Positions 52,748-61,298 of a DNA stretch of 64,000 bases are shown here, piece by piece; the stretch's first letter is position 1; each line of letters opens with the position of its first letter. Below the pieces are notes generated by a model, which worked only from the letters and a program-made list of their open reading frames with translations, did no database searches and was not told the origin of the DNA. The position numbers and the translations under genes were made by a program. The stretch is from assembly GCA_003963305.1 (NCBI GenBank), contig RXJR01000004.1, positions 432,562 through 496,561 on the forward strand, given 5' to 3'. The DNA comes from Candidatus Melainabacteria bacterium. GTDB taxonomy: Bacteria; Cyanobacteriota; Vampirovibrionia; Obscuribacterales; Obscuribacteraceae.

Positions 52748-53104
52748 ATGGGTAGACAAAATGACAATGAGACGACGGGCTCTGGAACGAGTTCGTGGTT
52801 CGTGGGACTGGTCGTCGGCGCACTGGGCGGAGCCGCGTTGGCTCTTCTGACCGCACCCAAACCGGGTAGTGAGGTTCGAGGCGTTATCAAGCAGACCGCA
52901 ACTGATATGCCGGAGAGAGTCAGTGAACTCGTGGATGACTCACTTGATCTCTACGCATCAGCGCTTAACTACTGCCAGCTCGTTATCGAAGAACAGACGA
53001 TGCGATTAAAACGCGCTGTGGCAGCCGGGAAACTGGCAGCTGCGAAAAAGCGGGAAGAGTTGGAATTGGGTAGTTCGTCGGTATTGCCGTTCCAGCATCG
53101 TTAA
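52748..53104 (+). CDS. YtxH-domain membrane-anchored protein
   Basis: A 118-residue protein. One N-terminal TM helix with the YtxH signature GLVVGALGGAALALLTAPKPGSEVR is followed by a long amphipathic helix. The ATG at 52748 has GGAG 8 bases upstream. YtxH proteins are small general-stress or envelope-associated proteins of unclear biochemical role. It is first in a set with a DUF948-like gene and a second YtxH gene. Confidence 0.85.
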   Translation: MGRQNDNETTGSGTSSWFVGLVVGALGGAALALLTAPKPGSEVRGVIKQTATDMPERVSELVDDSLDLYASALNYCQLVIEEQTMRLKRAVAAGKLAAAKKREELELGSSSVLPFQHR

Positions 53105-53133
53105 TCTAGCGACCGCTAAAAGGGGAATAAACT

Positions 53134-53523
53134 TTGGATCCGCTAAGTTCGATAAATGGATTGGTACTGGGCGCACTTCTGTTTCTGGGCTTTTCGGTCT
53201 GCGCACTGGTCTGGGCGGCAATGACCTTGATACCACAGGTAAATCGTACCCTCTCAGCTTATGAGAAGCTCGCAGTGACGCTCGAAGAAGAGCTCGGTCC
53301 AACGCTGCAGGAGGTACAAAAAGTTGTGGTCGGCGTGGGCGAGTTGAAGCAAATTGCTGGGCAAACTATGGGTACAGTCAGCCACAAAGTGGAAGATGTG
53401 AGCGGCACTCTCACAAAAGTTGCCGGTTCAGCAACAAAACAATCGTCAGTCTGGGCACATGGACTGTTTGCAGGCGTCAAAACCTACTTGGAAGGCAAAA
53501 GCGAATCACGAGAACAAACCTAG
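53134..53523 (+). CDS. DUF948-like membrane-anchored protein
   Basis: A 129-residue protein with an N-terminal TM helix (VLGALLFLGFSVCALVWAAM) and a heptad-rich tail (LAVTLEEELGPTLQEVQKVV), as in DUF948 proteins. The start is TTG with GGGG upstream. DUF948 and YtxH genes are often neighbours; here it sits between two YtxH genes. Role unknown; probably envelope stress. Confidence 0.8.
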   Translation: MDPLSSINGLVLGALLFLGFSVCALVWAAMTLIPQVNRTLSAYEKLAVTLEEELGPTLQEVQKVVVGVGELKQIAGQTMGTVSHKVEDVSGTLTKVAGSATKQSSVWAHGLFAGVKTYLEGKSESREQT

Positions 53524-53614
53524 CTAACAACCGGAAACATAGCTAGTCTTAGAAACAAGAACAAACTAGAAGGATGGAAGTCGTCAAATACAAGATTGGC
53601 AGAGGTAAAGAACA

Positions 53615-53959
53615 ATGGCCGACTCAAGCGGAAGATTTTTTGAAGGGTTATTAGTGGGCGGAATCATGGGGTTCCTCTTTGGAATGCTGTCTGCACCAAA
53701 GTCAGGCGCTGACCTGCGCAGACAGCTGGCAGACGGTTCAGAAGACCTCTACAAAACAGCCAGCGATTCAATTGGAGACATCAAAAAGCGGGGAGGCGCT
53801 GCCATTAACGATGTGCAGCAACGCGGTGGTGATGTCATCAAACGCGCGTCGGAAGGGCTGGCAGGCACAAAAGAGACGATTTCAAACAAGATCCAGGAAC
53901 TAGCCGGGCAGAGCACCCAGGTACTGGTTGACGACGTCGAATCGATGACATCGGGCTAG
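53615..53959 (+). CDS. Second YtxH-domain protein
   Basis: A 114-residue protein with the YtxH core FFEGLLVGGIMGFLFGMLSAPKSGADLRRQ and a Gly/Asp-rich amphipathic helical tail (GAAINDVQQRGGDVIKRASE) with 11-residue-like repeats reminiscent of LEA-type helices. The ATG has AGAGGTAAAG upstream. It is paralogous to the first gene of the set, with a 91-bp gap before it. Confidence 0.85.
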   Translation: MADSSGRFFEGLLVGGIMGFLFGMLSAPKSGADLRRQLADGSEDLYKTASDSIGDIKKRGGAAINDVQQRGGDVIKRASEGLAGTKETISNKIQELAGQSTQVLVDDVESMTSG

Positions 53960-54161
53960 TCGATTATCTAGCGGTAGGTATCCCGGCTGCATCCATGCCG
54001 GTCCGATTATTCAACTGTGATAGACTCGCTTTGTCTGTGTCTGGTTGACACACACAAACGTGTGGTGATCCGCTCACGGCCAACATTCACGAAAAACGCA
54101 CGCCTGACCATTGTGCCGACCGTTACCATGCACCACATACGGTGCAAAGCGAACCAGCAAT

Positions 54162-54887
54162 ATGACCTTAAGGCTCAACAGAGCGATTGCTGCCACCGGA
54201 TTTTGCTCGCGGCGACGCGCCGATGAACTGATTGCAGCCGGCAAAGTAGTGGTGAACGGCACGATCGTAACTGATTTCAACAGGGCAATCGATCTCGAGC
54301 GCGATGTTCTGGTCGTTGACGGGCGAAAGCTGAGAGCGAGAAAACTCGACTACGTCCTACTATACAAACCGCGCGGCGTCGTCACAACCTGCAGCGATGA
54401 GATGGGGCGCGAATCCGTGCTTGAGCTTCTGCCAAAAAACCTTGCCCACCTGAAGCCTATTGGTCGACTGGATATGGATTCTGAAGGCCTGATAATACTC
54501 ACCAACGACGGCGACCTGGCCCAGTCACTGGCTCATCCATCCAAGCACGTCTATAAGCGATATGAAGCGGTTGTCGAAGGCAAAATCACCGATGCTGCCT
54601 TGCGAAAAATGTCCACCGGAATGCGACTCGACGATGGCTTCACCCTGCCAGCGGAAACTTGCTTAATAAACAGAAGCGAAGATGAATCAATTTTCGAGAT
54701 TGCCATAAGAGAGGGTCGAAACCGGCAAATCAGGCGGATGTGCGCCAAGCTGGGCTACCCGGTCATCCGTTTGGTCAGAGTTGCTATAGGTGAGTTACAA
54801 TTGGGAGAAATGGAGCCGGGAGAATGGCGCCATTTGACGGTTCGTGAAATCAAAGCAATTAAGACAGGTTTGTTAAGTGGCACTTGA
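54162..54887 (+). CDS. RsuA/RluB-family pseudouridine synthase
   Basis: An rRNA-modifying enzyme of about 241 residues. An N-terminal S4 RNA-binding domain (LRLNRAIAATGFCSRRRADE) is followed by the catalytic domain with the active-site Asp in PIGRLDMDSEGLII. GRNRQIRRMCAKLGYPV is the C-terminal hallmark. Its length and sequence best fit RluB (23S rRNA), but RluE/RsuA cannot be excluded. The next gene starts within its last 11 bases. Confidence 0.92.
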   Translation: MTLRLNRAIAATGFCSRRRADELIAAGKVVVNGTIVTDFNRAIDLERDVLVVDGRKLRARKLDYVLLYKPRGVVTTCSDEMGRESVLELLPKNLAHLKPIGRLDMDSEGLIILTNDGDLAQSLAHPSKHVYKRYEAVVEGKITDAALRKMSTGMRLDDGFTLPAETCLINRSEDESIFEIAIREGRNRQIRRMCAKLGYPVIRLVRVAIGELQLGEMEPGEWRHLTVREIKAIKTGLLSGT

Positions 54888-55977
54888 GCAGATTGGACAA
54901 AAATTGAAGAATGCCCGCGAAGGGCAAGGATTGACTCTAGCTCAAATTTACGAGCGCACAAAAATTCCGGTAAACCATCTTCAAGCAATTGATACAGGCA
55001 TCGCAGATGACCTACCGGAGCCCGTTTATGTGGCTGGATTCATTAAGCGCTATGCCGAATGCGTAGGACTGAATGGACAAAATTTGTCTGATGAATATCG
55101 CAAACAAGCCACTCCTGAACGATCAAGCAATGGCGATGGAGGCTGGAGCAGCCGGTCTAACGTCGCCCAACCAGTGCTTGTAAGCGCACCGTATGTGCAA
55201 CGATCACGCATCGAAGATAGGCCGCCTAATATTCTGAAAAGTCTGTTTTTTCCTGTCTGCTGGATTGTCTTGATCTTTGGTTTAATCACTTTCCTATACA
55301 ACCTGCAACAGCGCAACGACACAAACCCTGACTCACTGGTTAAGTCACTGCCTCAGTCCAAATTTGACAAAATCCAGCCAACGGCTGCTCCGGATGGCAC
55401 CGCACAGACAGGCTCTCAGACAGGTCCGACAGTGGCAGCAACTGTGCCAGCAACCACTCAGACGCCAACCAGCAACGACGTGCAGCTTTCTTTCACAGCT
55501 AGCCAGCACGTCTGGGTCGATATCAAATCAGTGAGCACAGGTGAATCACTCTACATCGGCAATCTGGAGTCCGGCGACCGTCGTGATTACAAAGACCCGC
55601 AGGGTATCAGAATCGTCGCCGGAAACGGAGCTAGCATCACAGTTGATGTCGACGGCAAGACCTCCACTCTCGGACCAGCCGGGCGCCGGGCCGAAAAGGT
55701 TTTCATGGCTAAAAATCCGGTGGCGACATCGGGCACAACAATCGGGCCCGACGGGACCATCAAACCGCTGGGTGCAACGGCTCTGACCAGCACGCTCAAG
55801 CCACCTGTAAAGCGCATTGTTAAGCGACCTGTGACAGATGCCACCCTGACACCAAAACGCAGATACCGACCGGTTGATGACGGTGCATCCCGTTCAATTC
55901 CCGGGGAATCAGTGGGAGGCTCAAGATCTATTGACGTCCCCTACCGTTATACTGAAGGGCGAGATAGCGGCGAGTAG
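54877..55977 (+). CDS. RodZ-like HTH membrane protein
   Basis: A 366-residue bitopic protein. A cytoplasmic Xre-type HTH (LGQKLKNAREGQGLTLAQIY, about 5-70; first L is Glu-Gln-Ile-Gly region) is followed by a TM helix (ILKSLFFPVCWIVLIFGLI, about 112-140). A periplasmic linker and a DUF4115 beta domain (FTASQHVWVDIKSVSTGESL) come next. This is the RodZ architecture, which anchors MreB filaments; the mre operon lies 19 kb upstream. The Lys/Arg/Pro-rich tail (about 310-366) is extra. GTG start; it overlaps the pseudouridine synthase by 11 bp. Confidence 0.85.
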   Translation: MALEQIGQKLKNAREGQGLTLAQIYERTKIPVNHLQAIDTGIADDLPEPVYVAGFIKRYAECVGLNGQNLSDEYRKQATPERSSNGDGGWSSRSNVAQPVLVSAPYVQRSRIEDRPPNILKSLFFPVCWIVLIFGLITFLYNLQQRNDTNPDSLVKSLPQSKFDKIQPTAAPDGTAQTGSQTGPTVAATVPATTQTPTSNDVQLSFTASQHVWVDIKSVSTGESLYIGNLESGDRRDYKDPQGIRIVAGNGASITVDVDGKTSTLGPAGRRAEKVFMAKNPVATSGTTIGPDGTIKPLGATALTSTLKPPVKRIVKRPVTDATLTPKRRYRPVDDGASRSIPGESVGGSRSIDVPYRYTEGRDSGE

Positions 55978-56031
55978 TCCAGCGTCTCAATTCAGTTCGG
56001 AAGTCAATTCCGAACCAACGGAGCACTGGTC

Positions 56032-57405
56032 ATGCGTAATCCAAAGATTGGCGTTGTCTCACTTGGCTGTCCAAAGAATCAAACCGACACCGAGGTAATG
56101 CTCGGACTGTTGAATCAGGCTGGTTTCGAGGTCACTTTTGATAACGACGCAGCAGATATGTGCCTCGTCAATACCTGCTCGTTTATTGGGGATGCCAGGC
56201 AAGAGTCAGTTCGCACCCTGGTTGAACTTGCAGATCAGGGCAAGGAGCTCATAATTGCCGGCTGCCTCGCTCAGCACTTCAAAGAAGAGTTGATTGAGGA
56301 AATTCCTGAAGCCCGAGCCCTGGTCGGTACGGGCGACATCGCCAGCATAGTGGACGTGATTTCGGCCATTGCCAACGATTCATCACTACGGGTGGTGCAG
56401 GTAAGCGATATTCCCAACGATTACCACGAAGATGTGTTGCCTAGAATGCAGACAGGCATTGGCGCTTCCGCATACTTGAAGATTGCCGAGGGTTGCGATC
56501 ACCGTTGTACATTTTGCATTATTCCGCAATTACGGGGTGATTTCCGCTCTCGAACTATCGAATCGCTGGTAAAAGAGGCGCGCATGCTTGTTGCCTCTGG
56601 CGTAAAAGAAATCATCTTAGTTTCTCAAGACTCAACCTATTATGGGCTCGATATATACAAGCGAATGGCGCTTTCAGACTTACTGCGCGCCCTCCACGAT
56701 ATTGACGGGCTGGAGTGGTTGCGGGTTATGTATGCCTATCCGACGGAAACACCGGATGAATTGCTCGAAACGATTGCATCGCTACCCAAAGTTGTGAAAT
56801 ATGTTGATATTCCGCTGCAGCACTCGCATCCTGAGATGCTCAAGGCAATGGCCAGACCACTGCATCCTGAAAAAACCGTAGAAAAGATCCGCCAGATGAT
56901 CCCTGACGTTCGTATCCGGTCAACGTTTATTGTTGGCTTTCCGGGTGAAACAGAAGAGCACTTCGAACACCTGGCTCGTTTCATAGAAACCCAAAAGTTC
57001 GACAGGCTTGGTGTCTTTGCATATTCTCGGCAGATGGAAGTACCAAGCGGTCACATGCCGGATCAAATTACCGAAAGAGTCAAAAAGAGCCGTCGCAAGC
57101 GGATCATGCAGATTCAGCACGGGATTTCGACAGCACACAACCAGATGCTGGTTGGTCAACAAATAGACGTTTTGATCGAAAGCTTCGACGATAAGAAAAA
57201 CCTGTACTGCGGAAGATCACAGTGGGACGCACCCTCAATCGATAATCAAGTCTACGTAACGGATCCAGCCGGAGATCTGGTCACCATGGGTGAACTTGCC
57301 ACGGTCAGAATTGACCGAAGCGGACCGTATGACCTGTACGGTACAGCATTAGAAAACCCCTCTCCAGCACTACATCTAGTGGCAAGTAAGGGCAGCTCAG
57401 TCTGA
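56032..57405 (+). CDS. rimO: Ribosomal protein S12 methylthiotransferase RimO
   Basis: A 457-residue radical-SAM enzyme with two iron-sulfur clusters. The N-terminal UPF0004 domain has SLGCPKNQTDTE and NTCSFIGDA Cys residues. The radical-SAM motif CDHRCTFC has Cys155, 159 and 162, followed by IIPQLRGDFRSR. A C-terminal TRAM domain follows. SLGCPKNQTD separates it from MiaB. It methylthiolates an Asp of S12. RimO next to a RodZ-like gene is a common arrangement. Confidence 0.95.
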   Translation: MRNPKIGVVSLGCPKNQTDTEVMLGLLNQAGFEVTFDNDAADMCLVNTCSFIGDARQESVRTLVELADQGKELIIAGCLAQHFKEELIEEIPEARALVGTGDIASIVDVISAIANDSSLRVVQVSDIPNDYHEDVLPRMQTGIGASAYLKIAEGCDHRCTFCIIPQLRGDFRSRTIESLVKEARMLVASGVKEIILVSQDSTYYGLDIYKRMALSDLLRALHDIDGLEWLRVMYAYPTETPDELLETIASLPKVVKYVDIPLQHSHPEMLKAMARPLHPEKTVEKIRQMIPDVRIRSTFIVGFPGETEEHFEHLARFIETQKFDRLGVFAYSRQMEVPSGHMPDQITERVKKSRRKRIMQIQHGISTAHNQMLVGQQIDVLIESFDDKKNLYCGRSQWDAPSIDNQVYVTDPAGDLVTMGELATVRIDRSGPYDLYGTALENPSPALHLVASKGSSV

Positions 57406-57563
57406 GTTGACTCGGTTCGACTTGAGCTAAATTCTCAATTTAGATCTCAGAAATCAGACGATTTACCATCTCTGTGGGACTTTCACCCACCAGGATGCCC
57501 GCCGGGAAATCAACCGTTATCGCGCAAATATAGTGGGCATACTTCAACTGTTGGCGCGAGAAT

Positions 57564-58052
57564 ATGATGGAACAACCAGATCAAACACGCTCTGCGGACT
57601 GCCATACCGGCAGCGGAGAGCTAAATTATCAGGCCTTGATGCGTTGCCTTACTGAAGGTGATATCAACGAGGCCAAAGCTTTTTGTCTTGCAACACCAGA
57701 TCTGCAGCGAATGCTGGTTGAAAGCGGGCGACTGACCGAGGACGAACTGACCGATCTACTCCTGGTGCACGAGACCCCAGCACTAAACGGCCTGCCACTC
57801 GGCACATTTTTTGTCTACGCAGGCTGTCTTACAATTGAGGAATTGCGAGCCTTTCTCTTCTTGTTAAAAGCTCTTCGACCAGTTAACCAAAAACAAAATG
57901 GCTGGGGGCAGAAACTAATACGCACCGGCTTATTGACTGCAGATCAGCTGCAAACGGCAATAAGCGACCGCATCGCGGGCAATATCACTTTACGCCAGGC
58001 CATTTTAAATCGAGGCTTTTTAACAGAGCTGCAGTTGGACCGAATATTCTAG
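57564..58052 (+). CDS. MshEN-like small protein
   Basis: A 162-residue soluble protein made of helical repeats. The C-terminal part (GWGQKLIRTGLLTADQLQTA, then ILNRGFLTELQLDRIF) follows the MshEN/T2SSE-N pattern found at the N-terminus of type II secretion and type IV pilus ATPases, where it can bind c-di-GMP. Here it stands alone without an ATPase. The middle (LVESGRLTEDELTDLLL) looks like a second copy. Function unknown; a c-di-GMP-responsive adaptor is possible. Confidence 0.75.
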   Translation: MMEQPDQTRSADCHTGSGELNYQALMRCLTEGDINEAKAFCLATPDLQRMLVESGRLTEDELTDLLLVHETPALNGLPLGTFFVYAGCLTIEELRAFLFLLKALRPVNQKQNGWGQKLIRTGLLTADQLQTAISDRIAGNITLRQAILNRGFLTELQLDRIF

Positions 58053-58078
58053 GACACAGCCAGTCCACAGCTAACATA

Positions 58079-58753
58079 CTAACGCTTGCTTAGCTGCAGA
58101 CCTTGCTTGGAGAGGTCAGAGGACTCTCTGAACAAATTACCCGCCATGTGGAGATGATCGTAGTCATAATTTTGACAAAAGCGGCGCATCTCATCGAGCC
58201 CATCGGCAGCCTGCGCAATCGAATACCGGAGCATTGTTACGGCGCCATCCAGAGAACTGGGCACAACCCTTGCTGACAGTGATTGTGAAGCCTTACGCAG
58301 CGTATCCTCAACTTCGTCAACATACTTTTCAAAAGACGCAACCAGTTCATCATCATATATATCGAGTGAGAGATCGCTTAACTGGCGCTTGTATTTTTTC
58401 ATCACACGCAAGATCGACTGCCTGGCTGGGTGAAAGTTCATACGCAGATATACTTCGCGATCCTCAGCCTCATTTAAGTCAGTGAATCTGGCCGTTAACC
58501 GTCCTCGACCATCCGAAGAGAGAATCAAATCATAGGCCGCACGCTTCGATTTATCGATCAATGTCTCGTAAGCTTCATTGATCTGCATCATGTATTCAGT
58601 GGCTCTATTTCTCTCACTCAGATCTTGACCGTGGTAATCGACATCTGGATGATGATTTTTTACAAGAGTCCTGTAAGCACGTTTGATCTCAAGCGCACTT
58701 ACCTCGGGTGCCAACCCGAGCATCTGGTAATAATTGGGAGTCCTCTTTTGCAT
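58079..58753 (-). CDS. J-domain protein with unknown C-terminus
   Basis: A 224-residue protein. Residues 5-75 form a DnaJ domain (YYQMLGLAPEVSALEIKRAY) with the HPD motif in KNHHPDVDY that stimulates DnaK. The Gly/Phe, zinc and substrate domains of DnaJ are absent. The C-terminal 140 residues are helical (KYVDEVEDTLRKASQSL) and unassigned. It is probably a dedicated co-chaperone. It converges with the MshEN-like gene and is divergent from nrdR. Confidence 0.87.
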   Translation of the reverse strand: MQKRTPNYYQMLGLAPEVSALEIKRAYRTLVKNHHPDVDYHGQDLSERNRATEYMMQINEAYETLIDKSKRAAYDLILSSDGRGRLTARFTDLNEAEDREVYLRMNFHPARQSILRVMKKYKRQLSDLSLDIYDDELVASFEKYVDEVEDTLRKASQSLSARVVPSSLDGAVTMLRYSIAQAADGLDEMRRFCQNYDYDHLHMAGNLFRESSDLSKQGLQLSKR

Positions 58754-58874
58754 TAGAATGAACGGAAAGAGTCATTACTAACAACCATTATTACACCCTC
58801 GAACCAGTATTTAAGCGCGTGGAGGCAATTCATTGATAGTTTCTACCGGCCCACTGTTCTATAATTGACCTGAG

Positions 58875-59375
58875 ATGTTTTGCCCATTTTGCAATCACAG
58901 AGATAGTCGGGTTCTTGAATCTCGCTTGACGGGAGAAAAATCCGTTCGCAGACGCCGTCAGTGCGAACAGTGCGATAAACGGTTTACGACTTACGAACGC
59001 GTTGAAATAGTACAGTTCCTGGTAGTAAAACGATCAGGTAGTCGCGAACCTTACATGCGTGAGAAACTGCGAGCTGGACTTACTAGAGCAGTATCGAAAA
59101 CAAAAATTACAGCAGAACAGATAGATGATCTAGTCGATTCATTGGAAAATGAGCTAGCATCACTTGGCAAGCGGGAAGTGCCTTCTACCTTGTTGGGAGA
59201 GTTCGCCCTCGCCCGCCTTCGAAATCTAGATGAAGTAGCTTACGTCCGATTCGCCTGTGTTTACCGACAATTTCGGTCGATTGAAGATTTCATAGTTGAG
59301 CTCAACACTCTGAAAGACACAAAAACACTGCTTTCCCACACAGAGGCAGAAGAAGCCACTGTATCCAGTGCTTAA
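58875..59375 (+). CDS. nrdR: Transcriptional repressor NrdR
   Basis: A 166-residue repressor of ribonucleotide reductase genes. The zinc ribbon MFCPFC (Cys3, Cys6) and QCEQC (Cys30, Cys33) precedes an ATP-cone (about 49-140: VVKRSGSREPYMREKLRAGL; VRFACVYRQF), which senses dATP/ATP. Length is normal. No nrd gene or NrdR box was recognised in the window. Three AACCG-family hairpins follow. Confidence 0.97.
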   Translation: MFCPFCNHRDSRVLESRLTGEKSVRRRRQCEQCDKRFTTYERVEIVQFLVVKRSGSREPYMREKLRAGLTRAVSKTKITAEQIDDLVDSLENELASLGKREVPSTLLGEFALARLRNLDEVAYVRFACVYRQFRSIEDFIVELNTLKDTKTLLSHTEAEEATVSSA

Positions 59376-59395
59376 TTCCACTGTGCCAGCCTGAA

Positions 59396-59547
59396 ATTCA
59401 ACCGTAATCGGTTCAGCTTTTTTGGAGCAATCGATATCTTTTTGGATTTTTCTGCGAACCCAACCGATAACGGTTGAATTTTCCCACTCTAAATAAGTGC
59501 GGCGGATCTCTCTACTCGAATTTAACTCAACCGAAAGCGGTTGAATT
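59396..59547 (+). terminator. Three AACCG-family hairpins after nrdR
   Basis: AACCGTAATCGGTT (59400), AACCGATAACGGTT (59462) and AACCGAAAGCGGTT (59529) are each followed by a T-rich stretch (GCTTTTTT, GAATTTT, GAATTTTTT). The first lies 25 bp after the nrdR stop and is a plausible intrinsic terminator. Confidence 0.7.
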
Positions 59548-59588
59548 TTTTCCAGTCAAAAGGTCGTTCAAGGTGCCAATTACAACCA

Positions 59589-59609
59589 GCCTCCTGACAA
59601 TCAGGAGGC
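59589..59609. promoter_or_regulatory. Perfect hairpin in the rplS upstream region
   Basis: GCCTCCTGA-CAA-TCAGGAGGC is a perfect 9-bp stem with a 3-base loop, 220 bp before rplS and without a T-run. The arm TCAGGAGGC contains an AGGAGG-like sequence. Leader control of the L19 gene is possible; there is no direct evidence. Confidence 0.4.
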
Positions 59610-59830
59610 ACATTAGAATATAAATCATGTATCATCTTGCGGCAGCGCTTTAGTCATGAGGAAGCACAACGTCCTGTATATATGAACGCTAGAGCCTTGG
59701 ACTCAACAGCAAATTCGTTAAGGTACGTGAATCGCTTACCAGTATTGGCTCTTCGAAACCAACAATCGGGAAAGGCTCATGTTAGAATGATGGACCAAAT
59801 TTATTACAGTCAAAAAGCAGCGCAGTAGCC

Positions 59831-60268
59831 ATGAATCAGATTATCCAGGAAATTGAAGCACCACTTTTGAAGACGAATGTGCCGGCCTTGAATATCGGCG
59901 ACACCGTCAAAGTGTTCGTAAAAATCAAAGAGGGCGGCAAAGAACGCACTCAGGGTTATGAAGGCGTAATTATCAAGAAAAACGGCAGTGGCGTCAGTGC
60001 AACTGTCACGGTTAGACGTGTATTTCAAGGAATCGGCATCGAGCGGGTATTCTTGATTCACTCACCTCGTGTAGAAAAGATCACGGTACAGAGACGCGGA
60101 CACGTTCGCCGCGCCAAGCTCTACTATTTGCGTGAGCGAACCGGCAAAGCTACACGTATCAAAGAAAAAATTGGCGCCAAGAAAGAACTGGTTGGCACTG
60201 CTGCACCTCAAGGCAAAGCCGCTCCAGCTCCGGTTGCAGAATCGGCCAAAACTGAAGTCGCAGAATAA
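59831..60268 (+). CDS. rplS: 50S ribosomal protein L19
   Basis: A 145-residue ribosomal protein. Core motifs are IGDTVKVFVKIKEG, ERTQGYEGVIIKK and GIGIERVFLIHSP, then RRGHVRRAKLYYLRERTGKA. The C-terminus carries about 28 extra Ala/Pro/Lys/Glu-rich residues beyond the usual 115-120. It heads the conserved rplS-rbgA-rnhB cluster. Confidence 0.97.
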   Translation: MNQIIQEIEAPLLKTNVPALNIGDTVKVFVKIKEGGKERTQGYEGVIIKKNGSGVSATVTVRRVFQGIGIERVFLIHSPRVEKITVQRRGHVRRAKLYYLRERTGKATRIKEKIGAKKELVGTAAPQGKAAPAPVAESAKTEVAE

Positions 60269-60281
60269 GATAAATGGTTTG

Positions 60282-60332
60282 ATCCTGGGGCTGGTATGCG
60301 ACTCACGTCGCCAACTTAAGCAGACCCAGGAT
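60282..60332 (+). terminator. Nested hairpin between rplS and rbgA
   Basis: ATCCTGGG and CCCAGGAT form an 8-bp outer stem; GCGAC and GTCGC form an inner stem. ATTATTCT follows. It may act as a partial terminator lowering rbgA expression relative to rplS. Confidence 0.4.
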
Positions 60333-60369
60333 TATTCTCTTAGCAAAAACGTTCCAATTCGGATCAAAC

Positions 60370-61272
60370 ATGCCACCAAAATCCGGCAAGGGCTCAGGTC
60401 ATGCAACGGCTTACAAGTCTTTGCAGGAGGCTCTCAAGTGGGTTGATCTTGTTATTGAAGTGTTGGATGCAAGAGCGCCTGTATCCAGCCGCCACCCCAA
60501 CGCCCAGGATATCTTCGGCCAGAAACCTCGCCTCGTCGTTCTCAGTAAAGAAGACCTTGCCGATCAAGCCAAAGTTCGTGAATGGCTCAACTTGATGGAA
60601 ACTTCGGCAAACAATGACAAAGAGACCCCGCCACCTGAGCCATCCTCTCGGAGCCAGGCCCCGACGCAGACAATTTCACTTTCCCTGAAAACGCAAAAAA
60701 ATCGTTCGAAACTTCTAGATATATCATTACAACTCACAGAAGAAAAACGGCTCCAGCTCAAGCGCAAGGGATTGCTACCTCGTCCGATGCGAGCAGTGGT
60801 GGTTGGAATGCCAAACGTTGGAAAGTCGAGTTTGATCAATTGGATGATCGGCAAAAATAAAGCCAAAGCAGAGAACCGACCGGGTGTTACTAAAGGTCCC
60901 CAGTGGGTTCGAGTTCATCCGCAGATCGAGTTACTCGACACCCCAGGTTTTTTGCCATCGGCTACTCTGAACGAAGATGCTTTTCTCAAGCTGGCTCTAC
61001 TTAACTTGATTCCAGAGACCAGCTACAACGCAGAAGAAATATCTCGGCACGGGTTGAATTTGCTCAAAAAAACATATCCAAAAATAATCGAAGAGTATAT
61101 GCCAGATTGTGATTTAAGTTCAGCGAGTCTGGAAGACATAGCGACTCTACGGCATTTTTTGACTCACGGCGGAAAACTCGATACATCCAGAGCGGCCAAT
61201 ACGTTTCTAACGGATCTGCGCAATGGAAGATTAGGAAGAATAACTTTGGATCGCGCACCACAAACACTATAA
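60370..61272 (+). CDS. rbgA: Ribosome biogenesis GTPase RbgA (YlqF)
   Basis: A 300-residue circularly permuted GTPase that helps assemble the 50S subunit. The G motifs come in permuted order: DARAPVSSRHP and VLSKEDLAD (G4) first, then the P-loop GMPNVGKSSLIN (G1), RPGVTKG (G2) and LLDTPGF (G3). A C-terminal helical domain follows. A Ser/Gln-rich insert at about 80-115 is longer than usual. Its position after rplS is conserved in many bacteria. Confidence 0.94.
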   Translation: MPPKSGKGSGHATAYKSLQEALKWVDLVIEVLDARAPVSSRHPNAQDIFGQKPRLVVLSKEDLADQAKVREWLNLMETSANNDKETPPPEPSSRSQAPTQTISLSLKTQKNRSKLLDISLQLTEEKRLQLKRKGLLPRPMRAVVVGMPNVGKSSLINWMIGKNKAKAENRPGVTKGPQWVRVHPQIELLDTPGFLPSATLNEDAFLKLALLNLIPETSYNAEEISRHGLNLLKKTYPKIIEEYMPDCDLSSASLEDIATLRHFLTHGGKLDTSRAANTFLTDLRNGRLGRITLDRAPQTL

Positions 61273-61298
61273 TCAAGTCATCCTGCGCTGGTGCCTTA

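Larger units (their letters stand above)
59376..59830. other. Intergenic region of 455 bp upstream of rplS
   Basis: It contains three AACCG-family hairpins (59400, 59462, 59529), a perfect GC-rich hairpin (59589-59609) and the rplS leader. A 63-codon open frame at 59637-59828 lacks ribosome site and protein-like features and was not called. Confidence 0.6.

Noticed and set aside
59637-59828. 63-codon gene just before rplS
   Set aside because: No ribosome site, no domain or protein-like pattern; it lies in the rplS leader.
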